This document shows positions 26,626-35,079 of a stretch of 64,000 nucleotides of DNA, one piece after another (the stretch's first letter is position 1; every line of letters begins with the position of its first letter). Origin of the DNA: Burkholderia pyrrocinia. GTDB taxonomy: Bacteria; Pseudomonadota; Gammaproteobacteria; Burkholderiales; Burkholderiaceae. The stretch lies in NCBI RefSeq assembly GCF_022809715.1, contig NZ_CP094461.1:682001-746000 (forward strand). Reading direction: 5' to 3'. Made by a program: the position numbers and the translations under genes. The notes beneath the pieces were generated by a model that did not search any database, was not told where the DNA came from, and saw nothing but the letters and a program-made list of their open reading frames with translations.

Positions 26626-27112
26626 GTCAAACGGCTCCCGTGTTCGTTGTACGACCGGGACGAACGAGCGCATCGGCACCCTCGTGTTCCCGGAGCATGC
26701 CGGCCCGCGACCGGATGCCCGACTCTACCGTCACGCATCGCACTGCCCTACCAACGTTTTGCGAAATCGATATGCGGCCGCGCATAGCGCATCGGCCGTT
26801 CGCCGCACAAGAGTCCGTTGCATAAAAGCATCGCGAGCCGAACCGCATGCATTGCGGACATCGAACGATTTCATCGATCGATATGACCGCGGCCGCGTGT
26901 TTCCGGCGCTCGACGTTCGCCGTCGGGGCGATGCGTTCGCCGCAGCATGCGCGCCGGACGCGATCGCGACGCACGTGTCGAGCGTGCGGCAACGCACATT
27001 GCAAATCCGCCGCGCCGCGATTTACAAACCACGGATCGACCGTTCAGCGCAGCGCCCGTCGTCAATAGCATCGTGATCCTCGCAGACGTAGTCATAAAAA
27101 CAGAGGATGGTC
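26626..27112. other. Divergent intergenic region before the porin gene
   Basis: Nearly 490 bases between DUF3088 and the porin, lower in G+C than its surroundings from about 26740. It must hold both promoters. Apart from a CATCGATCGATATG inverted repeat near 26873, I see no convincing gene or operator; the several short open frames are Arg/Cys-rich noise. Confidence 0.5.
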
Positions 27113-28297
27113 ATGATCAAAAAATCGGTAGTCCTGGGTTTGGTTTCGATCGGTTCGGCCGGCGCGCATGCGCAGAGTTCGGTCACGTTGTACGGCGTCG
27201 TCGATGCCGGTATCGCCTATACGAACAACCAGGGCGGCGCGAGCAACATCCAGCAGACGAGCGGCAAGCTGAGCGGCAGCCGCTGGGGCCTGAAAGGCGC
27301 GGAGGATCTCGGCAGCGGCCTGCAGGCGGTCTTCACGCTCGAAAGCGGATTCCGGCCGAGCGACGGCGGGCTCGGCCGGGGCGGCCGCCTGTTCGGCCGC
27401 TCCGCGTACGTGGGCCTCGCGAAGAAGGGGCTCGGCACGCTGACGTTCGGCCGCCAGTACGAGCCGATCACCGATCTCGTCGCGCAGTACTCGGGGTCCG
27501 GCTTCTGGTCGCCGGCCACGCACGTCGGCGACAACGACAACCTGAACCAGAGCTTCCGGCTGAACAACGCGGTGAAGTTCCGCAGCGACACGGTCGCCGG
27601 CTTCACGGCCGACCTGCTCTATGCGTTCAGCAACCAGGCGAACGGCGGCGCGGGCACCGGTTTCTCGAACAACAACGCGTGGGGCGTGTCGGCGAACTAC
27701 GTGAACGGCCCGCTGTCGGTCGGCGGCGGCTACGTGCGGCTCAATCATCCGAACGCGACGTCGAATACCAGCGGCGCGGTGGGCGGCGCGACCTCGACCA
27801 CCGGCAACGACTACAGCGGCGCGTTCTTCTACGGGCTGAACGGCGGCGTGCTCAAGCAGCAGATCGGCGCCGTGGGCGCGAACTACGCGCTCGGCCGCGC
27901 GACGCTCGGCTTCGCATGGAGCCACACGCAGCTCGACTATGTCGACGGCTCGTCGCGCAAGTTCAACAACTACGACGTGAACGCGCGTTATCAGATCACG
28001 CCGGCGGCCACGCTGATCGGCGTCTATACGTTCACCGACGGACGCGCGAGCAGCCTGCCGGGCACCGGCGGCCAGACGTTGAAGCCGCGCTGGCACCAGT
28101 TCACGCTCGGGTTCGACTATGCGTTGTCGAAGCGCACCGATCTCTACCTGTCCGGCATCTACCAGCTCGCGGCCGGCGATCCGAGCACGGCAACGTCGGG
28201 CGGCTATCGCAAGGTCGCGGCGATCTCGAACATCGGCAGCGCGTCGTCGACGAACCGCCAGGTCGCGATCGTCAGCGGGCTGCGCGTGAAGTTCTGA
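27113..28297 (+). CDS. Gram-negative general porin (Burkholderia OmpC-like)
   Basis: Trimeric outer-membrane porin, 394 aa. A signal peptide (residues 1-21, ending GAHA) leads to the diagnostic mature start QSSVTLYGVVDAGI; the loop-3 region and the repeated RWGLKGAEDLGSGLQAVFTLESGF motif are typical of beta-proteobacterial porins, and the last residues GLRVKF form the beta-signal. The start is taken at the second ATG, placed properly after AGAGG; a first ATG two codons earlier overlaps that site. It is flanked by sulfur genes on both sides and may serve sulfonate entry, but that is contextual. Confidence 0.93.
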   Translation: MIKKSVVLGLVSIGSAGAHAQSSVTLYGVVDAGIAYTNNQGGASNIQQTSGKLSGSRWGLKGAEDLGSGLQAVFTLESGFRPSDGGLGRGGRLFGRSAYVGLAKKGLGTLTFGRQYEPITDLVAQYSGSGFWSPATHVGDNDNLNQSFRLNNAVKFRSDTVAGFTADLLYAFSNQANGGAGTGFSNNNAWGVSANYVNGPLSVGGGYVRLNHPNATSNTSGAVGGATSTTGNDYSGAFFYGLNGGVLKQQIGAVGANYALGRATLGFAWSHTQLDYVDGSSRKFNNYDVNARYQITPAATLIGVYTFTDGRASSLPGTGGQTLKPRWHQFTLGFDYALSKRTDLYLSGIYQLAAGDPSTATSGGYRKVAAISNIGSASSTNRQVAIVSGLRVKF

Positions 28298-28429
28298 CGG
28301 CACGCGCAGCGGGCGCCGCGCAACAAGCACGATAAGCAAAGCGGGAATCGTTGTTTGCCGCGTCGCGCCCGGTTGCCGAGAATGTCCGTTTCCCCGCGTG
28401 CGGCCGCCGCACGCGATACGCGTTCGACC

Positions 28430-29704
28430 ATGACCGATTCCCGTTTTCCTTCCCGCCCGCCGCGCACCGGCCGGCGCGCGGCGCTGCGCCAGCTCGCGGG
28501 CGGTTGGGCCGCCGCGCTGCTGCCTGCCGGCGGCGCGCTCGCGAGCCAGCCGCTCGCTCCGCTCTCCCCGCTGGACGTGCCGCCGTGGACGCGTTCGCCG
28601 GGCGCGCCGCTGCTGTCGCCGCCGTACGGCGTGCCGGGCCCGCACGAACGCGACGTGATCCGCCGCAGCGCCCGCACGCCTGCGCTGCCCGGCTCCGGCT
28701 CGTCGATGACGCCGCTCGCGGACCTGTTCGGCGACCTCACGCCAAACGGCCTCGTGTACGAGCGTCATCACGCCGGGGTGCCGGACATCGATGCGCAGCG
28801 CCATCGCGTCGTCGTGCACGGCCTCGTGCGCGAGCCGCGCGTGTTCACGATCGACGACCTGCTGCGCTTCCCGTCCGAATCGCGGATCCACTTCCTCGAA
28901 TGCTCGGGCAACACCGGCAGCGAATGGAACGGCCCGAGCGGGCTGCCCGTCCAGTTCACGCACGGGCTGCTGTCATGCTGCGAATGGACGGGCGTCCGGC
29001 TGTCGACGCTGCTCGACGAAACCGGCGTCGATCCATCCGCGCGCTGGCTGCTCGCCGAAGGCGCCGATGGCGCCGCGATGACGCGCAGCCTGCCGCTCGA
29101 CCGGATCCTCGAGCGCGCGCTCGTCGTCTATGCGCAGAACGGCGAACGGCTGCGCCCCGAGAACGGCTACCCGGTGCGGCTGATCGTGCCGGGCTTCGAA
29201 GGCAACACGAACATCAAGTGGCTGCGGCGGCTGAAGCTGGTTCGCGCGCCGGAGATGACGCGCGAGGAAACGTCGAAATACACGAACCTGCTGCCCGATG
29301 GCTGCGCGCGCCAGTTCGTGTTCGAGATGGACGCGAAGTCGGTGATCACGCGGCCGTCGGCCGGCCATCGTCTCGCTGCGCACGGCTATCACCCGATCGG
29401 CGGCTATGCGTGGTCGGGCCGCGGCCGGATTCGCGCGGTCGACGTATCGACCGACGGCGGCCGCACGTGGCGACCCGCGCGGCTCGCGGGCGACGTGCGC
29501 GATCGCGCATTGACGCGCTTCGAGGCCGACTGGGTCTGGAACGGCGAACCGGCAGACCTGCAAAGCCGCGCGACCGACGACACGGGCTACGTGCAGCCGA
29601 CCCGCGATGCGCTCGTCGCCGCGCGCGGGCTCAATTCGCAGTACCACTACAACGGCATCCAGAACTGGCGCGTCGGCACGGACGGCGAGGTGCGCAATGC
29701 GTAA
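28430..29704 (+). CDS. soxC: SoxC-family sulfite dehydrogenase, molybdopterin subunit
   Basis: Periplasmic molybdenum enzyme of 424 aa oxidising sulfite to sulfate. The N terminus has a twin-arginine signal (R15-R16 in TGRRAALRQLAGG). The molybdenum-ligating cysteine is C158 in FLECSGNTG, within the oxidoreductase molybdopterin-binding domain, and the C-terminal dimerisation domain begins near GYHPIGGYAWSGRG. The start is placed at MTDSRF so that the Tat signal is N-terminal; upstream ATGs exist at 28355 and 28382. The next gene, a cytochrome c, overlaps its stop by 8 bases, giving a SoxCD/SorAB-like pair. Sulfite from desulfonation is the likely substrate. Confidence 0.9.
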   Translation: MTDSRFPSRPPRTGRRAALRQLAGGWAAALLPAGGALASQPLAPLSPLDVPPWTRSPGAPLLSPPYGVPGPHERDVIRRSARTPALPGSGSSMTPLADLFGDLTPNGLVYERHHAGVPDIDAQRHRVVVHGLVREPRVFTIDDLLRFPSESRIHFLECSGNTGSEWNGPSGLPVQFTHGLLSCCEWTGVRLSTLLDETGVDPSARWLLAEGADGAAMTRSLPLDRILERALVVYAQNGERLRPENGYPVRLIVPGFEGNTNIKWLRRLKLVRAPEMTREETSKYTNLLPDGCARQFVFEMDAKSVITRPSAGHRLAAHGYHPIGGYAWSGRGRIRAVDVSTDGGRTWRPARLAGDVRDRALTRFEADWVWNGEPADLQSRATDDTGYVQPTRDALVAARGLNSQYHYNGIQNWRVGTDGEVRNA

Positions 29705-30221
29705 GCTGCTCGCCTTTCTCGTCGCCACATCCACGGTCGTATCAAGCGCGTTCGGCGCAGGCTTCGGCCTCGGGCAGCCTGTTGATCGCGCGGCGCTCGC
29801 CGCGTGGGACATCGACGTCGCACCCGACGGCAGCGGCCTGCCGCCCGGCGCGGGCACGGTCGCGCGCGGCGGCCATGTGTTCGCGGACAAATGTGCGATG
29901 TGCCACGGCGCCGGCGGCGAAGGTGGCGTCGGCGATCCGCTCGTCGGCGGCATCGGCTCGCTCGCGGGTGCAAAACCGAAAAAAACCGTCGGCAGCTATT
30001 GGCCCTACGCGACGACGCTGTTCGACTACATCCGCCGTGCGATGCCGTACAACGCGCCGCAATCGCTGAGCGCGGACGACGTCTACGCGGTCACCGCATA
30101 CGTGCTGCACCTGAACGGCATCGTGCCCGATGACGCGCGGCTCGACGCACGCACGCTGCCGCGCGTGAAGATGCCGAACCGCGACGGTTTCGTGCCCGAT
30201 CCGAGGCCGGGCCGGTTATGA
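29697..30221 (+). CDS. Monohaem cytochrome c, partner of the sulfite dehydrogenase
   Basis: A 174-aa exported cytochrome: signal peptide in residues 1-20 (LLAFLVATSTVVSSAFG), one haem site CAMCH at C66-H70, and an axial-ligand Met probably in RRAMPYNAP. It overlaps the SoxC-type gene by 8 bases, so stoichiometric expression is likely, and should carry electrons from sulfite to the respiratory chain as SoxD or SorB do. At 174 aa it is shorter than diheme SoxD, closer in size to SorB-like subunits. Confidence 0.9.
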   Translation: MRKLLAFLVATSTVVSSAFGAGFGLGQPVDRAALAAWDIDVAPDGSGLPPGAGTVARGGHVFADKCAMCHGAGGEGGVGDPLVGGIGSLAGAKPKKTVGSYWPYATTLFDYIRRAMPYNAPQSLSADDVYAVTAYVLHLNGIVPDDARLDARTLPRVKMPNRDGFVPDPRPGRL

Positions 30222-30336
30222 CGCGGCGCGATCCGCTCGCCATGCAATCCGCAATCGTTCCCGCGCGAACCGCCGCAGCGCGTGCGCCTCGTCTTCGTTC
30301 GGCTTCAGCGTGCACACTCCTCGCAAGGAACCCGTC

Positions 30337-31524
30337 ATGAGCGAAACCACCCTCGCCGCCCCCGTCGCATCGTCGCCGTTCGTCGACGTTCGCTCGCCGG
30401 CGGATTTCCCCGACAGCCCGGTGTCGCGCGTGCTCGCGCAACCGCTGATGCTCGGGCTGTTCCTGCCGATCCAGGCCGGCGGATGGAGCGCATCGACGCT
30501 GCCGCGCTCGACCGACTGGACCTTCGACTACAACGCCGACCTGGTCGCGCGCGCCGAAGCGCTCGGCTTCGATCTCGTGTTCGCGCTGTCGCAGTGGCTG
30601 CCGAAAGGCGGCTACGGCGGCGTGTTCGACGGCCAGGCACTCGACTCGTTCATGACGCTGGCCGCGCTGACCGCGCGCACCGAGCGGATCATCCTCGTCG
30701 CGACGAGCCATGTGCTCTACGGGCCGTGGCATCCGCTGCATTTCGCGAAATTCACCGCGACGCTCGATCACATCTCGCGCGGGCGCTGGGGCATCAACGT
30801 CGTGACCGGCCATCGCGCGATCGAGCACGAGATGTTCGGCTGGAACCGGATCGAGCACGACCGGCGCTACGAGATGGCCGCCGAATTCGTCGACGCGGTC
30901 CAGCAGTTGTGGGCGCAACCAGACAATTTCAGCTACGCGCCCGCACTGTCGAGCTGGCGCCTGGGCGGCGCATTCGTGACACCGAAGCCGCGCTACGGCC
31001 GCCCGCTGCTGATCAACGCGACCGGCTCCGACGCGGGCATCGATTTCGCGGCGCGCTATTCGGACATCGTATTCGTCACGAGCCCGGCCGGCCCCGACGT
31101 CGATCGCGCGCTCGACGCGCTGCCCGCGCATACCGCACGCGTGAAGGCGGCCGCCGCAGCACGCGGCCGGACGATCCGCACGCTGCTCAATCCGCTCGTG
31201 ATCTGCCGCGAGACGGCGGCCGAAGCGCGCGCGTACCACGACGCGATCGTCGCGCATGCGGACGAAGGCAGCTTCCATCGCTTCGACAGCGACGCGCATG
31301 CGTGGCGCGGCGGCTTCGAACAGCGCTCGCAGGCTGCCGCACGCGCGATCGGCGGCAATATCTCGATCACGGGCTCGCCCGACCAAGTCGCCGACACCAT
31401 CGTGCGACTGCACCGCGCGGGCATCGACGGGATCCAGTTGAGCTTCTACGACTTCAAGCCCGACCTCGACTTCTTCGGCGAGCGCGTGCTGCCGCTGCTG
31501 CGCGACGCCGGGTTGCGGCACTGA
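30337..31524 (+). CDS. LLM-class flavin monooxygenase, SfnG/SsuD-like
   Basis: FMNH2-dependent monooxygenase of the bacterial luciferase fold, 395 aa. Landmarks include STDWTFDYNADLVARAEALGFD, the LVATSHVLYGPWHPLHFAK strand, INVVTGHRAIEHEMFG, EHDRRYEMAAEFVDAV and the C-terminal ITGSPDQVADTIVRLHRAGIDGIQLSFYDF. Pattern and length resemble dimethylsulfone monooxygenase SfnG and alkanesulfonate monooxygenase SsuD, which split C-S bonds. Start after AAGGAACCCGTC. It follows the sulfite dehydrogenase pair by 115 bp and faces sfnB, consistent with organosulfur oxidation. A flavin reductase partner is not seen in the window. Confidence 0.85.
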   Translation: MSETTLAAPVASSPFVDVRSPADFPDSPVSRVLAQPLMLGLFLPIQAGGWSASTLPRSTDWTFDYNADLVARAEALGFDLVFALSQWLPKGGYGGVFDGQALDSFMTLAALTARTERIILVATSHVLYGPWHPLHFAKFTATLDHISRGRWGINVVTGHRAIEHEMFGWNRIEHDRRYEMAAEFVDAVQQLWAQPDNFSYAPALSSWRLGGAFVTPKPRYGRPLLINATGSDAGIDFAARYSDIVFVTSPAGPDVDRALDALPAHTARVKAAAAARGRTIRTLLNPLVICRETAAEARAYHDAIVAHADEGSFHRFDSDAHAWRGGFEQRSQAAARAIGGNISITGSPDQVADTIVRLHRAGIDGIQLSFYDFKPDLDFFGERVLPLLRDAGLRH

Positions 31525-31559
31525 AGTCAGGCGGCCGATGCGTCGCGCGCCGCGGCGCA

Positions 31560-31757
31560 CGGGCCGCGGCAACCCGAGGTGGTCGCGCAGCTTGCGGCCC
31601 GCATGGTCGCTGCGAAACAACCCGCGGCGGCGCCAGCTCGGGCAGCGTCGGCGCCATCACGTTGTAGCCGTCGGCGCCGTAGCGCACGAACCGCTCCTCG
31701 AGCGGGTCGACGATCTGCTCCGCCGTGCCGACGAGTTGCGCATGGCCGCGCGCGGCC
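31560..31757 (-). pseudogene. C-terminal remnant of an NtaA/SnaA/DszA-type LLM monooxygenase, with frameshift
   Basis: On the minus strand one frame reads AQLVGTAEQIVDPLEERF followed by YGADGYNVMAPTLPEL; then the continuation is found in another frame as RRRGLFRSDHAGRKLRDHLGL. Both are the conserved end of nitrilotriacetate/pristinamycin/dibenzothiophene-sulfone monooxygenases, but the catalytic barrel is missing, about a dozen residues between the two blocks are gone and the frame shifts. It lies directly behind sfnB on the same strand, so it was probably the next gene of that operon before truncation. No other gene fits in this interval. Confidence 0.8.
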
Positions 31758-31760
31758 GGA

Positions 31761-32978
31761 TCAGAACACGCGCCCTTCGGTCAGGTGCGTCGTCACGCCG
31801 TTCAACTCGTAGTCGCCGATCACGCGCGCCTTGTGCAGCAACGGGTTGTGGCTGAAGATCGTGCGCAGGTTGCGCCAGTGCCGGTCGAGGTTGTGTTCGC
31901 GCGCCGTCGCCGACGCGCCGCCGACTTCGAACAACCGCTCGGCCGCATGCAACGCGAGCTTGCTGACGATCAACTGCGTGCGCGCGGTCGCGAGCGCGCT
32001 GTCGAGCACGAGCGCATGCGCATCGGCGTCGCCGGCCTCGATCGCGTCGGCGGAGCGGTCGAGCGCCCGCGCGTTTTCGCGCACGAGCCCGTCGATCGCG
32101 TGACTGTGCGCGGACAGTTCGCCGACGATCTGCTGGATGAAATGATCGTCGCGCGCGGTCGGCGCCGGGCTGTGCAGCGCCGGGCGGCCGTGCGCGAGCA
32201 CATAGCGGCGCGCATCGGCGACCACGTTGCGCACGATGCCCGCACCCGTCGCAACGAGATGAAGCTGCCGCAGCGCACCGCAATGGCGGCCGACGAGCGA
32301 CGAACCGTCGCGCGCGGCCACTTCGTCCGCGAACACCTGCACGTCGTCGAGCAGCAGGCTGCCGCTCGCGGTCATGCGCTGCCCCATCCCGTCCCAGTCG
32401 TCGAGCACCTGCACGCCGTCGCGCGCGACCGGAATGATCACGGCAAGCGCGTCGCCCTGCTCGTTCTCCACGTTGATGCGCGCAAAATCGGCAAACGCGG
32501 TGCCCGTCGAATAGTATTTGCGGCCCGTCACGCGATGATGAGCGCCGTCCCGGCGCAGCACGGTCGTGTTCTCGCCGGGCCGCGACGTGCCGCGCTCGGT
32601 CGACGCACCGCCGAAGATCGCGCCGGCCAGCGCACGTTCGAGCTGCACGTCGTTGAACGGCGTGCGCGGCGACAGCCTCAGCGTCTCGGTCATGTCGTAG
32701 TGGATGCGCAGCGCGTGCGCGAGATTCGAATCGGCCGCGGCCAGCGTCGCGATCGTGTCGAACAGATCGACCAGCGTGCCGCCGAGGCCGCCGCGCGCCA
32801 CCGGAATCCGCAGCACGCCCAGCGCCGAGCGCCGGAAGATCGCGAAGCCTTCGAACGGCAGCTCGCGACGCGCCTCGCGTTGCGCGGCATCCTGCCCGAT
32901 CGCGTTCGCGAGATCGGGCAGCGCGGCGAGCGCGTCGCGCAACGCGTCGCGCGGGTCGACGGCATCACGGGCAGTCAT
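31761..32978 (-). CDS. sfnB: SfnB/DszC-like acyl-CoA-dehydrogenase-family oxidoreductase
   Basis: FMN-dependent oxidoreductase of the acyl-CoA dehydrogenase fold, 405 aa. Typical elements are RIPVARGGLGGTLVDLFDTIATLAAADSNLAHALRIHY (split across residues 57-95), the GRKYYSTGTAFAD segment, DWDGMGQRMTASGS and the late RHWRNLRTIFSHNPLLHKARVIGDY. This combination marks the SfnB sulfur-acquisition group, related to DszC, thought to oxidise organosulfur compounds when sulfate is scarce. The gene lies 172 bp after the ABC permease on the same strand, with the truncated monooxygenase immediately after it. Confidence 0.87.
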   Translation of the reverse strand: MTARDAVDPRDALRDALAALPDLANAIGQDAAQREARRELPFEGFAIFRRSALGVLRIPVARGGLGGTLVDLFDTIATLAAADSNLAHALRIHYDMTETLRLSPRTPFNDVQLERALAGAIFGGASTERGTSRPGENTTVLRRDGAHHRVTGRKYYSTGTAFADFARINVENEQGDALAVIIPVARDGVQVLDDWDGMGQRMTASGSLLLDDVQVFADEVAARDGSSLVGRHCGALRQLHLVATGAGIVRNVVADARRYVLAHGRPALHSPAPTARDDHFIQQIVGELSAHSHAIDGLVRENARALDRSADAIEAGDADAHALVLDSALATARTQLIVSKLALHAAERLFEVGGASATAREHNLDRHWRNLRTIFSHNPLLHKARVIGDYELNGVTTHLTEGRVF

Positions 32979-33150
32979 TCGGCGGTTCCTTATGCGAGAA
33001 GATCGGGAGCGTCGCTGCGTGGCGTGGTCGAGGCATTCGCGACACGGCGCACGCGCGGCACCGCAAAGTATAGGGACGCACCCGCCGCGCGCGAAAAACC
33101 TATTTCAGCTTTTGTTATGCGTGCGCCGGGAATGGCGGCGCACCATCGCA

Positions 33151-34038
33151 TCAGTGCTGAATGCCCCAGCGCCGCACGGTCGCGCGTTCGAGCGTGTCGA
33201 ACACGAGGTTCTCGACGAGCAGGCCGATCACGATGACGGCCGCGAGACCCGCGAACACGCGGTCGGTATACAGCTCGTTGCGGTTCTGGAAGATGTACCA
33301 GCCGAGCCCGCCCTGCCCCGCGCTCGCGCCGAACACGAGCTCGGCCGCGATCAGCGTGCGCCACGCAAACGCCCAGCCGACGCGCAGGCCCGACAGGATC
33401 GACGGCAGCGCGGCCGGCACGAGGATCAGCGCGATCTGGCGCAGGCCCGTGAGGCCGTAGTTGCGCCCGGCCATCCTCAGCGTGGCCGGCACACCGGCGA
33501 AGCCCGTGTACATGCTGAGCGCGAGCGGCCACAGCACCGCGTGCACGAGCACGAACAGCAGGCTGCCGGTGCCGAGCCCGAACCACAAGAGCGCGATCGG
33601 CAGCAACGCGATCGACGGCAGCGGATTGAACATCGACGTGAGCATCGTCAGCAGGTCGCGGCCGATGCGCGTCGAAACCGCGAGCGACGTCAGCGCGAAC
33701 GCGAAGAACACGCCCAGCGCGTAGCCGCGCAGCAGCACCGACATCGAGATGCCCGTCTTCACGAGCAGTTCGCCCGACTCGATGCCCTGCACGAACGCGG
33801 CCAGCGTCGCGCCGAAGGTCGGCACGAGCAGATCGTTCGCGACGATCCGCGCGACGATCTCCCATGCGGCGATCAGCACGAGCGCGATGACGCTGCGGCG
33901 GAACCAGCCCGCGCCGGCGATGCGGCGCGACAGCGGGGCCGGCGCCGCGCGTTCGGCGTCGGGCAGCGTGTCGAGCGTGCGTTCGTATTCGGCGCGCACG
34001 GGCGGCAGCGGCGGCAGGACCGGATCGATCGTGCTCAT
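33151..34038 (-). CDS. ssuC: ABC transporter permease, sulfonate/taurine type (SsuC-like)
   Basis: Inner-membrane permease of 295 aa. A soluble N-terminal tail of about 45 residues precedes six hydrophobic segments, and the cytoplasmic coupling loop reads AAELVFGASAGQGGLGWYIFQNRNE (in two parts, EAA-type motif with GxxGLG). This is the BPD_transp_1 organisation of SsuC/TauC. Its start overlaps the stop of the ATPase gene (ATGA), so the transporter genes are translationally coupled: tauD-type, binding protein, ATPase, permease. The symbol reflects type; the exact ligand is not known. Confidence 0.9.
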   Translation of the reverse strand: MSTIDPVLPPLPPVRAEYERTLDTLPDAERAAPAPLSRRIAGAGWFRRSVIALVLIAAWEIVARIVANDLLVPTFGATLAAFVQGIESGELLVKTGISMSVLLRGYALGVFFAFALTSLAVSTRIGRDLLTMLTSMFNPLPSIALLPIALLWFGLGTGSLLFVLVHAVLWPLALSMYTGFAGVPATLRMAGRNYGLTGLRQIALILVPAALPSILSGLRVGWAFAWRTLIAAELVFGASAGQGGLGWYIFQNRNELYTDRVFAGLAAVIVIGLLVENLVFDTLERATVRRWGIQH

Positions 34039-34952
34039 GATGCGGCTTCCTCCGTCGTCGGCGCGTTCGTTGCATCGGTATCGAACAGCAGGCGATGGAT
34101 CCGCGCGACGTTGTCGCGGAAGTCGCCGGTGTCGACGCTGTCGAGCGAATGCTCGTGACTGTTGAGTTCCGCGCGCACGCGGCCCGGATGCGGCGACAGC
34201 AGCAGGATCCGGTTGCCGACGACGAGCGCTTCCTCGATCGAATGCGTGACGAACAGCAGCGTGAAGCGAAACTCGTCCCACAGCCGCAGCAGTTCCTGCT
34301 GCATCTTGCGGCGCGTGAGCGCGTCGAGCGCGGCGAACGGTTCGTCCATCAGCAGCACGCGCGGCTGCATCGCCAGTGCGCGCGCGATCGCGACGCGCTG
34401 CTTCATGCCGCCCGACAGCGTGTGCGGATACGCATCGGCAAATGCGCTCAGCCCGACCTTGTCGAGATAGTGCAGCGCGCGTTCGCGTGCTTCGGCACGC
34501 GACAGCTTCGCAGCGGCGCGCAACGGAAACGCGACGTTCTCGACGACCGTCTTCCACGGCGGCAACTGGTCGAACTCCTGGAACACCACGATGCGGTCGG
34601 GCCCCGGCCCGCGCACCGGCAGGCCATCGAGCGCGATCGAACCCGACACGGGCTCGATGAAGCCGGCAATCGCCTTCAGCAGCGTCGACTTCCCGCAACC
34701 CGACGGGCCGAGCAGCACGAAGCGATCGCTGCCGTACACGTCGAAGCTCACGTCGTGCGTCGCGCGAACGATCCGCACGCCGCTGCGGTATTCGAGATTC
34801 ACGCGGTCGATGGCGAGCAGGCGTTCGCTGTGCGCGCCGGCCTGCGCGGGCCGGATCGCCGCGCGCGCGTCGGGCGCGGCCTGGGCGGCGGGCGACGCGC
34901 CGCCGCGCGCCGCATACGGCGGCAGCCAGGTTCGGGGAGAAGTGGCGTTCAC
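34035..34952 (-). CDS. ssuB: ABC transporter ATP-binding protein, sulfonate/taurine type (SsuB/TauB-like)
   Basis: ATPase of 305 aa. Walker A GPSGCGKST at residues 82-90, Q-loop in VVFQEFDQLPPWKT, signature LSGGMKQR, Walker B VLLMDEPFAALD and H-loop FVTHS are all intact, so it should hydrolyse ATP. A GTG start (VNATSPRT) is preferred because AAGAGATCC lies just upstream; a TTG at 35012 is the alternative. The first 45 residues are an Ala/Pro-rich extension not needed for the fold. It overlaps the permease gene by four bases. Confidence 0.88.
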   Translation of the reverse strand: MNATSPRTWLPPYAARGGASPAAQAAPDARAAIRPAQAGAHSERLLAIDRVNLEYRSGVRIVRATHDVSFDVYGSDRFVLLGPSGCGKSTLLKAIAGFIEPVSGSIALDGLPVRGPGPDRIVVFQEFDQLPPWKTVVENVAFPLRAAAKLSRAEARERALHYLDKVGLSAFADAYPHTLSGGMKQRVAIARALAMQPRVLLMDEPFAALDALTRRKMQQELLRLWDEFRFTLLFVTHSIEEALVVGNRILLLSPHPGRVRAELNSHEHSLDSVDTGDFRDNVARIHRLLFDTDATNAPTTEEAAS

Positions 34953-35079
34953 GATCGGATCTCTTGCGGGTAAAGCGTCAACATACGGCCGGGCATCGCG
35001 CGGACCAACCAACGATTGCGCATATCGAAACCGTGCCGACGCATAAGCGTCGATCGCGGCGTCGAAGCGGCGGCACCGC

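Noticed and set aside
26640..27076. Several 60-130-residue frames in the DUF3088/porin gap
   Set aside because: Rich in Arg, Ser and Cys, mutually overlapping on both strands, no ribosome sites; treated as noncoding.
28430..30221. Part of a full Sox (thiosulfate-oxidising) multi-enzyme system
   Set aside because: No soxXYZAB genes are nearby; the pair stands alone, so a dedicated sulfite dehydrogenase is the simpler reading.
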